From assembly GCA_031553915.1 (NCBI GenBank), contig JAVBKT010000019.1:1-45945 (forward strand): a DNA stretch of 45,945 nt, in the 5' to 3' direction. This document shows positions 23,719 to 32,565 of the stretch, piece after piece (the first letter of the stretch is position 1; every line of letters begins with the position of its first letter). Both the position numbers and the translations under genes were made by a program. The notes beneath the pieces were generated by a model that saw only the letters and a list, made by a program, of their open reading frames with translations, was not told where the DNA came from and searched no databases. This stretch comes from HGM13862 sp031553915 (lineage in GTDB: Bacteria > Bacillota > Dehalobacteriia > UBA4068).

Positions 23719-25290
23719 ATGAAAAAATTACTGTACATATTTCTACTCGGTTTAATCATAGTCTTTTCTATGACCACAATAGCTATGGCGTCTTCGCCGG
23801 ATGATAATTATAGACAAATGTTAACAAATAGCCAACACCTATTAGCTCCGGATTATGCGCCTTCCTCTTTGGTTAGGCTGAATAATTATATGCGTGCCGG
23901 AAGCTCGGTGATGCTGACAGCCGAGGCTGCTGCTGCCTGCGAGCAAATGGTTGCGGCTATGAACGCGGAAGGCTTAACGGATATTTATGGGCAAAGCGGT
24001 TATCGCAGCTATGCCACGCAGAAGACGCTGAATGATAACAAGGTGGCCTCCTACCGCAATCAGGGATATAGCCGGGAAGAAGCAGAGCGTCTGGCCGGGC
24101 GTATTGTCCATATCCCCGGCGCCAGCGAGCATCAGCTGGGGCTGGCGATAGATTTTACCACTTCTGCCAATGGCAACTCTCTGACCGAGGATTTTGCCAC
24201 TACCCCTGTTGGCCTCTGGCTAACGCAAAACAGCTGGAAATATGGTTTTGTTCTCCGTTATCCCAAAAATAAGGAGAGCGTCACTAATATTATCTATGAG
24301 CCCTGGCATTACCGTTATGTGGGCCAGCCTCATGCGGAATATTTATATCGGAATAACCTTTGCCTGGAAGAATATTATGCGCAGCTGCAGACGGGTGGCG
24401 TTATTACTTATGCGGCGTATGACAACACCGAATATGCCATTTTTTATACGGATCACAATAATGTGCAGAATACCGGTTCTGTTTTGCGCAGTGTCAGCCG
24501 CGCCTACCCGGAAACCACAATTGGCTATATCACTACTACAACGGTGCCGGTTGGCAGCGAGCTGTTTGATATTATCGGTCATTGGGGCGAAAGCTATATC
24601 CGCGCCCTTTCCACCATGGAGATAATCACCGGCTATCCTAACAATACCTTTTTGCCGGAAAAAAATATTACCCGCGCTGAGCTGGTGTCTTTGACCGTAC
24701 GCGTATTTGATTTGCTTTATCCCGAGGGCTCTGAGCAGGGAGTGCCAGCAGAGGTTCGCGAGCATGTTAATTCTCTCAAAGCTTCGCTTTCCAGCCCCTA
24801 TTCTGATGTTCCGGCTGGTAGCTACTATCTGGAGCCGCTGGTTATTGCCGAGCAAATGGGTTTACTGGCCCCGGGCATGATTAAGACCAATGAGAACTAT
24901 GCCCCGGTGTTCCTCCCGGACAATATTGTGCTGCGCCGGGAAGCGGCACAGTCTTTGGCCCCGCTTTTTGCCGGTGAGATTAATATCCCTGCATCGGGGA
25001 TTGTTCTCAATGATATGGCAAATGAAGACCCAGCTTTGCAAAACGCAGTACAGCTATTGGTTGACGCAGGGATTTTGACCGGCGACAACCAGGGGCTGTT
25101 TAATGGCGATAGCAATATTACCCGCGCGGAAATCAGCGCGATGCTTTACCGCATCCTCGTCTTTTTTGAGTTTTTCCCGGAAATGTACCCCGAAGAGAGC
25201 AATGATGCCGCAGTTCCCGACGCTTCAGAGGAGGCGGCTGATATCTACCGCGGAATAGTTCAGACCCGTGGTATCGTTGAGACAGAATAA
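23719..25290 (+). CDS. SLH-anchored D-alanyl-D-alanine carboxypeptidase (VanY-type, peptidase M15B)
   Basis: 523 residues. Signal peptide MKKLLYIFLLGLIIV...AMA with cleavage near residue 24. The M15B zinc peptidase spans about 50-215: GYRSYATQ, the zinc motif SEHQLGLAIDF (His and Asp) and EPWHYRYVG (catalytic Glu and zinc His). Residues about 285-500 hold three SLH repeats, the clearest being GHWGESYIRAL...ITRAELVSL and the last ITRAEISAMLYRILVF. It trims the terminal D-Ala of peptidoglycan stem peptides on the cell surface. VanY-like does not here mean vancomycin resistance: no van operon is present. The ATG at 23719 follows TTGGAGG. Confidence 0.93.
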   Translation: MKKLLYIFLLGLIIVFSMTTIAMASSPDDNYRQMLTNSQHLLAPDYAPSSLVRLNNYMRAGSSVMLTAEAAAACEQMVAAMNAEGLTDIYGQSGYRSYATQKTLNDNKVASYRNQGYSREEAERLAGRIVHIPGASEHQLGLAIDFTTSANGNSLTEDFATTPVGLWLTQNSWKYGFVLRYPKNKESVTNIIYEPWHYRYVGQPHAEYLYRNNLCLEEYYAQLQTGGVITYAAYDNTEYAIFYTDHNNVQNTGSVLRSVSRAYPETTIGYITTTTVPVGSELFDIIGHWGESYIRALSTMEIITGYPNNTFLPEKNITRAELVSLTVRVFDLLYPEGSEQGVPAEVREHVNSLKASLSSPYSDVPAGSYYLEPLVIAEQMGLLAPGMIKTNENYAPVFLPDNIVLRREAAQSLAPLFAGEINIPASGIVLNDMANEDPALQNAVQLLVDAGILTGDNQGLFNGDSNITRAEISAMLYRILVFFEFFPEMYPEESNDAAVPDASEEAADIYRGIVQTRGIVETE

Positions 25291-25313
25291 TAAACCCTGG
25301 CATTAGGCAGAGA

Positions 25314-25344
25314 AAAAAGCCCCTTCACAGCGAAGGGGCTTTTT
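25314..25344. terminator. Bidirectional terminator between the carboxypeptidase and rubrerythrin
   Basis: AAAAAGCCCCTT (25314-25325) pairs perfectly with AAGGGGCTTTTT (25333-25344), loop of seven; T-runs on both strands. Confidence 0.92.
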
Positions 25345-25363
25345 AATCAGATTAAGTTAAAGT

Positions 25364-25909
25364 CTATTTAAAATCAGGATCGCCCTGGATTTCGAAATGG
25401 GCTTGCGGATGATCGCAGACCGGGCAGATTTGCGGCGCGGTTTTGCCGATATGGATATGACCGCAGTTGCGGCATTTCCAAACGACAACTTCGCCTGCTT
25501 CAAAGATTTCACCATTATTCAGGCGCTGCAAAAAGCGCAAATATCTTTCCTCATGTCCTTTTTCAATTTTGCCTACGCTTTCGAACAAGAAGGCTATTTT
25601 GTCAAAGCCTTCCTCTTTGGCGGTTTTGGCAAACTCAGCATACATTTCCGTCCACTCATAGTTTTCGCCTGCAGCAGCGTCTTTGAGATTAGCGGTGGTG
25701 CCTGGTACTGCGCCATCATGCAAAAGCTTAAACCAAATTTTCGCATGTTCATTTTCATTGTGAGATGTTTCTTCAAAAACGGCTTTAATTTCTTCCAAGC
25801 CATCTTTTTTGGCGGCCGAGGCATAATAGCCATATTTTACGCGAGCCTGGGATTCGCCGGCAAAGGCTGCCATCAAGTTTTTTTCTGTTTTACTGCCTTT
25901 AAGTTCCAT
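25364..25909 (-). CDS. rbr: Rubrerythrin
   Basis: 181-residue non-haem di-iron peroxide-scavenging protein of anaerobes. The N-terminal four-helix ferritin-like domain has the Glu ligands in AFAGESQARVKYGYYA and FEETSHNENEHAK (ExxH) and repeats them in the second half (FESVGKIEKGHEERY); the C-terminal rubredoxin-like domain has WKCRNCGH and CPVCDHP for the FeS4 centre. Reduces H2O2 with electrons from rubredoxin or NADH systems. Start follows AAGGAGG. A promoter and a Fur/PerR-like box lie upstream, in line with peroxide control. Confidence 0.96.
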   Translation of the reverse strand: MELKGSKTEKNLMAAFAGESQARVKYGYYASAAKKDGLEEIKAVFEETSHNENEHAKIWFKLLHDGAVPGTTANLKDAAAGENYEWTEMYAEFAKTAKEEGFDKIAFLFESVGKIEKGHEERYLRFLQRLNNGEIFEAGEVVVWKCRNCGHIHIGKTAPQICPVCDHPQAHFEIQGDPDFK

Positions 25910-25982
25910 AAATAATATCCTCCTTTATAATATATAGAAATATATAAAAACAAAAAAATGTTTTAGCTAGTGAACAAATATA

Positions 25983-26011
25983 ATAATAACGTATTAAGAA
26001 TAAATTGTCAA
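25983..26011 (-). promoter_or_regulatory. Rubrerythrin promoter
   Basis: Minus strand: TTGACA (26006-26011), 17-base spacer, TATTAT (25983-25988). Confidence 0.75.
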
Positions 26012-26015
26012 TTAA

Positions 26016-26030
26016 TAAAAATAATTATCA
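26016..26030 (-). promoter_or_regulatory. Possible PerR/Fur-type box
   Basis: On the minus strand TGATAATTATTTTTA resembles the 7-1-7 Fur-family box: the first half is exact and the second has five of seven positions. It abuts the -35 of the rubrerythrin promoter. In such A/T-rich DNA a chance match is possible. Confidence 0.35.
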
Positions 26031-26129
26031 ATAAGGGAATATTAATAAATCATAAAACGCACATTATTTGGTGAAATTATTATAACAAAAGCAGCGTACT
26101 TTGTCTATCGACAAAAACAGACGATAATT

Positions 26130-26158
26130 GTGACATGGCTATGATAATATGGTATAAT
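26130..26158 (+). promoter_or_regulatory. selAB promoter (extended -10)
   Basis: GTGACA (26130-26135), 17-base spacer, TATAAT (26153-26158) with TG one base upstream of the -10. It predicts a leader of about 160 bases before selA, in which no known RNA class was recognised. Confidence 0.65.
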
Positions 26159-26324
26159 AGCTGCACAGTCCAAATTTTTCGTCAGCTAGAACCGGTTATT
26201 TCATCACGGGCTAAGCTTTGGTGTCTTTGCTGGTTTTGCTTTTAGTCTCAAAATCCCTTTAGATTATTTCACGGCTGATGTTATAATAAGCATAAAGAAA
26301 TTTTTGCAGAAATGGAGACAAAAG

Positions 26325-27710
26325 ATGGATTTATCTTCGCTGCCCAAAATTGATAAAATTACACTTGCGCTGGGAGAAGAGCTTGATAACCAGCAATTGC
26401 TGGGTGAAAGCGCTAAAGAGGCTGTGGCCTTGCTGCGCGAAGAGCTGCTGGCAACAACGGACAAAGATTTTTCTAAAGAGGATCTTTTTGCTCTGGCATG
26501 CGGCAAAACCAGAGAAACATATGGCAAAAAGCAAAAATCATCCTTGCGCAAGGTGATCAATGCCACCGGCATTACTCTGCACACCAACCTTGGCCGCGCG
26601 CCAGTTCCGGAGGAGGCAATCGCCAATATCGTTGCTGTCGCCAAAGGATATTGCAATTTGGAGCTGGATTTAGCGAGCGGCAAAAGAGGCGAGCGTTACA
26701 GCCATGTGACCCGGTTGCTGTGCGATTTGACCGGCGCAGAGGATGCTTTGGTCGTCAACAATAATGCGGCCGCCGTAATGCTGGTATTGGACACTATTGC
26801 CAAGGGAGGCGAAGCCATTGTTTCCCGCGGGCAGCTGGTGGAAATCGGCGGCAGCTTCCGCATCCCTGATATCATGGAAAAAAGCGGCGCCAAGCTGGTG
26901 GAGGTTGGCTCTACCAACAAGACCCGGCTCAGTGACTATGCGAATGCTATCACCAGTGAGACGAGAATGATTATGCAGGTGCATCCCAGCAATTTCCGTA
27001 TCACTGGTTTTCATGAAACTGTGCCAACAGCAGAGCTGGTAAAGCTGGCCTCGGCCAATGGCATCCCGGTTATGGATGATTTGGGCGCGGGTTGCCTCTA
27101 TCCCTTGGCTGCCAAGGGTATTGGCGATGAACCGCTGATCAACCAGGTGATTGCCGCGGGAGCGGATATTGTCACCTGCTCAGGAGACAAGCTGCTGGGC
27201 GGGCCGCAGGCAGGCATTATTCTCGGCAACAAGCTCTATATTGAGCAAATCAAGAAAAATCCCCTGACCAGAGCTTTGCGTATAGACAAGTTTACCATCG
27301 CTGCTTTGGAGGCGACCTTGCAGATTTACCGCCGAGGTGAAGAAGAAGAGAAAATCCCGGTGATCAAGCTGCTGACCATGCCCGTGGCGGAGCTGGAAAA
27401 CAAGGCGAACAGCCTGGCAGAGCTTTTGCTGGCTCAGCAAAAAGGAGAGAAGCTATATAATATTGCGGTGGTAAAGGGAGTTTCCGAAAGCGGCGGAGGA
27501 TCTTTGCCGGGGGTAGAATTGCCGACTTATCTGGTGGAGCTAACACCACTCCTAGTCAAGCTGGCGGAGCTGGCCATGCGTCTGCGCACTGATGAAAACG
27601 CGCTGATGGCCTATATCCGCGGAGACAAGCTTTATTTTGACCTCCGTACCATCGCTGACAGTGAAATAGAATTAACTGCCCAGGTTGTGGCGGCTGCCGC
27701 ACGGGCTTAA
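26325..27710 (+). CDS. selA: L-seryl-tRNA(Sec) selenium transferase
   Basis: 461-residue PLP enzyme converting Ser-tRNA(Sec) to Sec-tRNA(Sec) with selenophosphate. The N-terminal tRNA-binding segment precedes VINATGITLHTNLGRAP, the family block; NNNAAAVMLVLDT, RGQLVEIGGSFRIPDIM and the PLP-lysine motif TCSGDKLLGGPQAG are all intact. The ATG at 26325 follows GGAG at seven bases; the slightly longer frame would need TTG. Followed after 24 bases by selB. Implies selenoproteins in this organism; none is identifiable in the window. Confidence 0.97.
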   Translation: MDLSSLPKIDKITLALGEELDNQQLLGESAKEAVALLREELLATTDKDFSKEDLFALACGKTRETYGKKQKSSLRKVINATGITLHTNLGRAPVPEEAIANIVAVAKGYCNLELDLASGKRGERYSHVTRLLCDLTGAEDALVVNNNAAAVMLVLDTIAKGGEAIVSRGQLVEIGGSFRIPDIMEKSGAKLVEVGSTNKTRLSDYANAITSETRMIMQVHPSNFRITGFHETVPTAELVKLASANGIPVMDDLGAGCLYPLAAKGIGDEPLINQVIAAGADIVTCSGDKLLGGPQAGIILGNKLYIEQIKKNPLTRALRIDKFTIAALEATLQIYRRGEEEEKIPVIKLLTMPVAELENKANSLAELLLAQQKGEKLYNIAVVKGVSESGGGSLPGVELPTYLVELTPLLVKLAELAMRLRTDENALMAYIRGDKLYFDLRTIADSEIELTAQVVAAAARA

Positions 27711-27734
27711 ATATCAATATTTTGAGGATAGGGC

Positions 27735-29645
27735 ATGGACAAAAACCAACACATTATCGTCGGTACAGCCGGACATGTTGATCATGGTAAAACTGAGCTG
27801 ACTGCGGTTTTGACAGGAATAAACACTGACCGTTTGCCGGAAGAAAAAAAACGCGGCATGACTATTGTCCCCGGGTTTGTGCCTTTGCTATTGCCCAATG
27901 GCCTGCGCCTAGGCTTGATTGATGTTCCCGGGCATGAAAAATTTGTCAAAAACATGCTGGCCGGCGCAGCCGGGATGGATATGGTGATGCTGGTTATCGC
28001 TGCTGACGAGGGCGTGATGCCGCAAACAGTTGAGCATCTGCATATCCTGCACCTTTTGGGTATTGATAAAGGCATTGCCGTGATCACCAAGGCGGATTTA
28101 GTAGATGAAGAATGGCTGGAAATGATCAAGGAGCAGGTGCGGGAGCTTCTGGCGCCAACTGCGCTGAAGGACGCGCCGATTATTGTGACCTCCGCCTATA
28201 GCGGACAAGGTATGGATGAGCTGAAAAGCTGCCTGATGCAGCTGGCGGAAACCGTGGATCAAAAACCGCTTTCCGGTCATGTGCGTCTGCCGATAGACCG
28301 CGTTTTTAGTAAGACAGGCTTTGGCACCGTGGTCACCGGCACCCTGTGGAGCGGCAGCCTCAAGGAAGGGCAGCAGGTGGAGCTGTGGCCTGCCGGACGG
28401 GAAGCGCGCATTCGCAGCCTTCAGGTGCATGAGCAAAAGGTAGAGCTGTCCTTGGCCGGGCAGCGTACCGCAGTCAATCTTTCTGGCGTGGAGGCGGAAG
28501 ACGCCCCCCGCGGCGGCTGGCTGGCAGAGCCGGGCTTGCTGCGGGAAAGTTTCCGCATTGATATTGAGCTGCGCCTGTTGCCGACAGCCAAAATCCTGTC
28601 TCAGCGGGCGCGCCTGCGTATACATCATGGCACAGCGGAGGTTTTGGGCAGAGCCAATCTGCTGGATAGAGAAGAGCTGTTGGCCGGGGAGAGCTGCTTT
28701 GCCCAGCTGGAGCTGGAAAGCCCGCTGCCTACATTGATCGGCGATAAAATGGTGTTGCGCTCTTATTCGCCAATGATCACCATTGGCGGCGCGACGGTTT
28801 TGGATGTGGCGCCAGTTAAGCATAAACGTTTTCGTGATGAGGTTTTGCAGGCGCTCTCTAACAGACAACAGGGCAGCGGCAGTGATATTCTTGCCGAAAT
28901 CATCAAAAAGGAAGCCAAGCCGCTGAACCTCACTGCCGCGGCAAAGGCGGCGCAAATCCCCACGCAGGAGATGGAGCAGGCTTTAGAGCAGCTGACTACG
29001 AGCGGACAAGTGCTGTTGCTGCCGCTGGAAGGCGAAAAAGTCTGGCTTTCAACAGAGGTTGCCGCCCGGCTTTTGGCAGCTTTGCATCAGCTGTTAACGG
29101 AGTATCACCAGAAATTTCGCTTGCGCAGCGGCTTTGCATTGGCTGAATTGAAGAACCGCTATTTTGAGCAGTTCTCGATGAAGCAAATTAACGCTCTGTT
29201 GCAGCTGTGGCAAGAGCAGGGAGAAATTGAGTTTAGCTCTACCCTGATCAAAGAGGCTGGTTTTGCGCCGGTATTAACTGAAGAGGAGCAAAAGCTGGCG
29301 ATGGAAATAGTCAAGCAATACCGGGGGGATATTTTTTCTCCGCCGGAATGGGATGAAGTATGCGCGGCCATGAAGATTCCCGCAGCGCAGGCCGGAGAAA
29401 TGCTCCAATATCTGCTGGGAGCTAATCTGCTGATTCACGCGGGGGATCATTATTTTGCCAGCGAAGCGCCACAGCAAGCGATTGATATTTTGCAACAGGC
29501 GGAAACAGAGGAAGGCTATGCCTTGGGCGAAATCAGGGAGTTGCTCGGCACCACCCGCAAATATGCCTTATCGCTGATTGAATATCTGGACAGCAATAAG
29601 CTGACTATGCGCGTGGGCGACAAGCGTTTTTGCGCTAAAAGATAG
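27735..29645 (+). CDS. selB: Selenocysteine-specific elongation factor SelB
   Basis: 636-residue GTPase that brings Sec-tRNA(Sec) to UGA codons marked by a SECIS hairpin. G1 GTAGHVDHGKTEL, G3 DVPGHEKFVKNM and G4 TKADLVD are present; domains II-III follow (FSKTGFGTVVTGT), then the C-terminal winged-helix modules from about 380 on, which bind the SECIS RNA (for example FRLRSGFALAELKNRYFEQFS and GYALGEIRELLGTTRKYALSLIEYLD). Length is normal. Start ATG follows GAGGATAGGGC. Cotranscribed with selA. Confidence 0.97.
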   Translation: MDKNQHIIVGTAGHVDHGKTELTAVLTGINTDRLPEEKKRGMTIVPGFVPLLLPNGLRLGLIDVPGHEKFVKNMLAGAAGMDMVMLVIAADEGVMPQTVEHLHILHLLGIDKGIAVITKADLVDEEWLEMIKEQVRELLAPTALKDAPIIVTSAYSGQGMDELKSCLMQLAETVDQKPLSGHVRLPIDRVFSKTGFGTVVTGTLWSGSLKEGQQVELWPAGREARIRSLQVHEQKVELSLAGQRTAVNLSGVEAEDAPRGGWLAEPGLLRESFRIDIELRLLPTAKILSQRARLRIHHGTAEVLGRANLLDREELLAGESCFAQLELESPLPTLIGDKMVLRSYSPMITIGGATVLDVAPVKHKRFRDEVLQALSNRQQGSGSDILAEIIKKEAKPLNLTAAAKAAQIPTQEMEQALEQLTTSGQVLLLPLEGEKVWLSTEVAARLLAALHQLLTEYHQKFRLRSGFALAELKNRYFEQFSMKQINALLQLWQEQGEIEFSSTLIKEAGFAPVLTEEEQKLAMEIVKQYRGDIFSPPEWDEVCAAMKIPAAQAGEMLQYLLGANLLIHAGDHYFASEAPQQAIDILQQAETEEGYALGEIRELLGTTRKYALSLIEYLDSNKLTMRVGDKRFCAKR

Positions 29646-29670
29646 ACATTTGTTGCATAAAAGGCAGCTA

Positions 29671-29698
29671 TTGCTTTTTAGACACAATATGTTATTAT
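29671..29698 (+). promoter_or_regulatory. Candidate promoter of the ornithine carbamoyltransferase gene
   Basis: TTGCTT (29671-29676), 16-base spacer, TATTAT (29693-29698). selB could also read through, since no strong terminator separates them. Confidence 0.45.
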
Positions 29699-29759
29699 AG
29701 GAATTATTGATAATTCAGCACAGGGCTTTGTGCAAGAATAGACGAAAAGGGGTATGCTT

Positions 29760-30749
29760 ATGGCCGTCAATCTCAAAGGCAGAAGTTTTCTTTCGATCAT
29801 GGATTTTTCTCCGGCAGAAGTGCGTTATCTGCTCGATCTTTCTCATCAGCTGAAAAAGAAAAAGAGTATGGGCATTATTGAGCCTGCTCTCCTCGGTAAA
29901 AATATTGTGCTGCTGTTTGAGAAAACTTCCACCCGCACCCGCTGCGCTTTTGAGGTGGCGGCCTTGGATGAGGGCGCGCATGTCACTTTTCTTGATTCCG
30001 GCAGCTCACAGATGGGCAAAAAGGAATCGCTGGCAGATACAGCAAAGGTTCTCGGCCGCTATTATGATGGCATTGAATACCGCGGTTATGATCAGGCGGT
30101 GGTGGAGGATTTGGCCCGCTTTGCCGGGGTGCCGGTATGGAACGGCCTGACTGATGTAGACCACCCTACGCAAGCGCTGGCGGATATTATGACTATCGAG
30201 GAAAATATCAGCAAGCCAATATCAGAAGTTAAGCTGGTGTTTTGCGGCGATACGCGCAACAATGTCGCCTATTGCCTGATGTATATTGCCGCTAAGCTGG
30301 GCATGAAATATGTTGGCTTTGGCCCTAAAGAATTGGCTCCGGCAGCTGAAGTGCTGGCGCGCTGCGAGGATGTGGCCAAGGAGACCGGCGCCAGCTTTAC
30401 CATTACTGATGACTCGGCAGCCTTGATAGGTGCAGATGCGCTGTATACGGATATTTGGGCCTCGATGGGCGAAGAGGATAAAATCCCCGAAAGAGTGAAG
30501 CTGCTGACACCGTTTCGCGTTAGCGCGGATTTGCTGGCGCAGACAAACAACGCAGCATGTATTTTCCTGCATTGTCTGCCCAGTTTTCATGATTTTGAGA
30601 CCACCATGGCCCAGCAACAGATGGAAAAAGGTTATGATATCAGAGAAGTGACAGATGATGTTTTCCTTTCCCCGGCCAGCAAGGTTTTTGATGAGGCGGA
30701 AAACAGAATGCACACCATTAAAGCAGTGATGATAGCCACCATGGCTTAA
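29760..30749 (+). CDS. argF: Ornithine carbamoyltransferase
   Basis: 329 residues. STRTR (57-61) binds carbamoyl phosphate; DVDHPTQALADIMTI is the second conserved block; the ornithine loop is HCLPSFHD, with the catalytic cysteine. The sequence has the OTC family pattern rather than the aspartate carbamoyltransferase one. The length and HCLP-FHD form are shared by both anabolic ArgF and catabolic ArcB; no arc or arg genes adjoin, so direction is undecided (symbol argF is provisional). Start ATG at 29760 follows AAAAGGGG; an ATG six bases earlier is less well placed. Confidence 0.9.
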   Translation: MAVNLKGRSFLSIMDFSPAEVRYLLDLSHQLKKKKSMGIIEPALLGKNIVLLFEKTSTRTRCAFEVAALDEGAHVTFLDSGSSQMGKKESLADTAKVLGRYYDGIEYRGYDQAVVEDLARFAGVPVWNGLTDVDHPTQALADIMTIEENISKPISEVKLVFCGDTRNNVAYCLMYIAAKLGMKYVGFGPKELAPAAEVLARCEDVAKETGASFTITDDSAALIGADALYTDIWASMGEEDKIPERVKLLTPFRVSADLLAQTNNAACIFLHCLPSFHDFETTMAQQQMEKGYDIREVTDDVFLSPASKVFDEAENRMHTIKAVMIATMA

Positions 30750-30776
30750 TTATCTGCGGTACTTGAGGAGAGAGCA

Positions 30777-31037
30777 ATGGCAAAACTTAAAGCAAGGGTA
30801 AAGCTGGACCGGCGCGCCAGAGTTGTTTTGGTGATGGCGTTGATTGTTGCCACTATCGCCATGACGGTTATTTATTTTATCTGGGGCCAAATCGCTCTGC
30901 TGGTGGCAGTGCTCGTTGTCGCGCTGCTCTTGAAGCTTTATTTGAGCTATTTAAAAAGTATGCCGGTACCAAGCAAAGCTCCGCCAAAACAGCAGAAGCA
31001 AGTCCAGCCGCCGGATGAATCTAAACCAGCAGAATAG
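30777..31037 (+). CDS. Small membrane protein of unknown function
   Basis: 86 residues: a basic N-terminus (MAKLKARVKLDRRARV), two hydrophobic spans (about 16-36 and 40-58, separated by a short WGQ turn) forming a hairpin in the membrane, and a polar proline/glutamine/lysine tail. No family recognised. It begins 27 bases after the carbamoyltransferase stop with GAGGAGAG as ribosome-binding site, so the two are cotranscribed; a terminator follows. Confidence 0.7.
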   Translation: MAKLKARVKLDRRARVVLVMALIVATIAMTVIYFIWGQIALLVAVLVVALLLKLYLSYLKSMPVPSKAPPKQQKQVQPPDESKPAE

Positions 31038-31042
31038 ATAAA

Positions 31043-31076
31043 AAATAAAACACCTTTTAACGCAGGTGTTTTATTT
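31043..31076. terminator. Bidirectional terminator
   Basis: AAATAAAACACCT (31043-31055) pairs perfectly with AGGTGTTTTATTT (31064-31076), loop of eight. Serves the rightward small membrane gene and the leftward hydrolase gene. Confidence 0.88.
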
Positions 31077-31095
31077 ATGGCTATTTGCAGAAAAG

Positions 31096-31752
31096 TTACT
31101 TGAAAAAAGTGATAAAATCATCATAAAGCAAATCATTGTTATCGATATAGCTGCTGTGGTCATGTCCGACCATGATCATCAATTGCGCGTCAGGTATGGT
31201 CCGGGCGATGTCGTGGAAGACCTGTGGCTGAAAAATATCATCTTCCGCGCCAATCACCAAGGTGGGGGCGGCAATGTTCGCGAGGCTCGCTAGCTCGATA
31301 TTGGGCTCGCTCAACATCAGCAATAACAGCGGGTCAGGGTTCTCGGCATAAGCTTCTTCGATCTCTTGGTAGCATTCAGGGAGAAAATCACTTGGCTTGA
31401 GGTTGACGCCGAGCAAGGCCATTTTGTTGACAGCTAAGGGATGGTTTAAGGCCAGCAACAAAGCAATGATCGCGCCATCGCTAAAGCCAATGATATGGGC
31501 AGGCGACAGCGTTAGCTGGTGGATAAAGGCGTAAACGTCCTCGCTCATTGTTTGGTAAGCATAATCATCAGTAGCGCTGCTTTGGCCGTGATTTCTGCTG
31601 TCAATAGCATAGACGCTATAGTGATTGGCCAGCTTGGCAGCAATACAATCAAAAAGATGATGGTCCTCGCCATTACCATGCAGCAACAGCAGGGGCTGGC
31701 CGCTGCCGCTTTTTTCATAGAAAAGATTGATGTTGCCAATATTTATCAACAT
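31096..31752 (-). CDS. Alpha/beta-fold hydrolase
   Basis: 218 residues. LLLLHGNGEDHHLFD carries the HG oxyanion region, the nucleophile elbow is IIGFSDGAI (Gly-Phe-Ser-Asp-Gly), the acid is in VIGAEDDIFQP and the histidine in MVGHDHSSY. The substrate is unknown; possibilities include esters, thioesters and lactones. Start follows AAAGGAGA. It lies 90 bases downstream of the TetR-like regulator on the same strand and may be cotranscribed with it. Confidence 0.88.
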   Translation of the reverse strand: MLINIGNINLFYEKSGSGQPLLLLHGNGEDHHLFDCIAAKLANHYSVYAIDSRNHGQSSATDDYAYQTMSEDVYAFIHQLTLSPAHIIGFSDGAIIALLLALNHPLAVNKMALLGVNLKPSDFLPECYQEIEEAYAENPDPLLLLMLSEPNIELASLANIAAPTLVIGAEDDIFQPQVFHDIARTIPDAQLMIMVGHDHSSYIDNNDLLYDDFITFFK

Positions 31753-31842
31753 TGCTAGTCTCCTTTTGTGCCCAGCCGCATATGCTTTTAGGACAAGAGC
31801 CGCGCCTGCGCTAGTCCCGTTAACACGGTTTTGTTGTAAGGC

Positions 31843-32433
31843 CTAATTATCAAAGAGGCATTGTACCGGACCGTCAAAATTGAGACGCTTAATTAACGAA
31901 ACCAGATCTTCCGCACTGAGCACACAATCCTCGCGCACCCATTTGGCTAGAATAGCCAGCTGGCCAGAAACCAGGTACTCCAGAATATAGCCGATATGCG
32001 TAGGAGCTGTGATGCCCATGTTGGCAAAACGCTCCAGCAATGAAGCGGAAGCAATTTCTTTTAAGCTGTCAATCAGCGATTCATCACGGTTGGTGATGAG
32101 GAAGGCGCTGAAAAGGTCGCGGTTTTGATTGTAGATATCGAGAATATTATAGCTGCTGTGCGTAAAATTTGTACCATAGGTAATATCAATAATAATCGGG
32201 ATAATATCTTCTTCCAGTACTTTGACAAAATCTGCCACTACCTGATCTTTTAAATCATAAATATCATCAAAATGAGCATAAAAAGTGCTGCGGTTGATGC
32301 CGGCCAGATCAGTAAGCTCTTTGATGCTGATTTTATCAATTTTTTTCTGGGCGGATAATACCATAAAAGCTTCTTTGGTACGTTTTTTGGTATCATTAAC
32401 CTTTTTTGATTGAGATTCTCTGTTTATAACCAT
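31843..32433 (-). CDS. TetR/AcrR-family transcriptional regulator
   Basis: 196 residues. The N-terminal helix-turn-helix is KISIKELTDLAGINRSTFYAHFDDIYDL, with the RSTFYxHF signature; the rest is helical ligand-binding and dimer domain of the TetR_C type seen with DhaS-like regulators. The ATG at 32433 follows AGGAG; a longer frame would run across the divergent promoter. Divergent from the dehydratase-activase fusion gene, with two inverted repeats in between that are good operator candidates. Confidence 0.9.
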   Translation of the reverse strand: MVINRESQSKKVNDTKKRTKEAFMVLSAQKKIDKISIKELTDLAGINRSTFYAHFDDIYDLKDQVVADFVKVLEEDIIPIIIDITYGTNFTHSSYNILDIYNQNRDLFSAFLITNRDESLIDSLKEIASASLLERFANMGITAPTHIGYILEYLVSGQLAILAKWVREDCVLSAEDLVSLIKRLNFDGPVQCLFDN

Positions 32434-32460
32434 TTTTATCACTCCTATGGCAAAAAAACA

Positions 32461-32546
32461 ACAGATAAGCAAAAATTGTCTGTAGGAATTTTAGCTATTT
32501 TCCTTTATAATAGTAACATATCTGAAAAAAATAGACAACATGTTGT
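32461..32546. promoter_or_regulatory. Divergent control region with two operator candidates and a -10 element
   Basis: ACAACATGTTGT (32535-32546) is a perfect 12-bp palindrome just before the activase start; ACAGATAA (32461-32468) and TTGTCTGT (32476-32483) form a second imperfect inverted repeat. TATAAT at 32506-32511 is a probable rightward -10; no clear -35 pairs with it, consistent with regulated use. Confidence 0.55.
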
Positions 32547-32565
32547 TTTATTAAGTGGAAAAAAT

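Noticed and set aside
29646..29759. tRNA-Sec gene next to selB
   Set aside because: No long acceptor/variable-arm cloverleaf or CCA-type end can be drawn in this gap, nor in the gap before selA.
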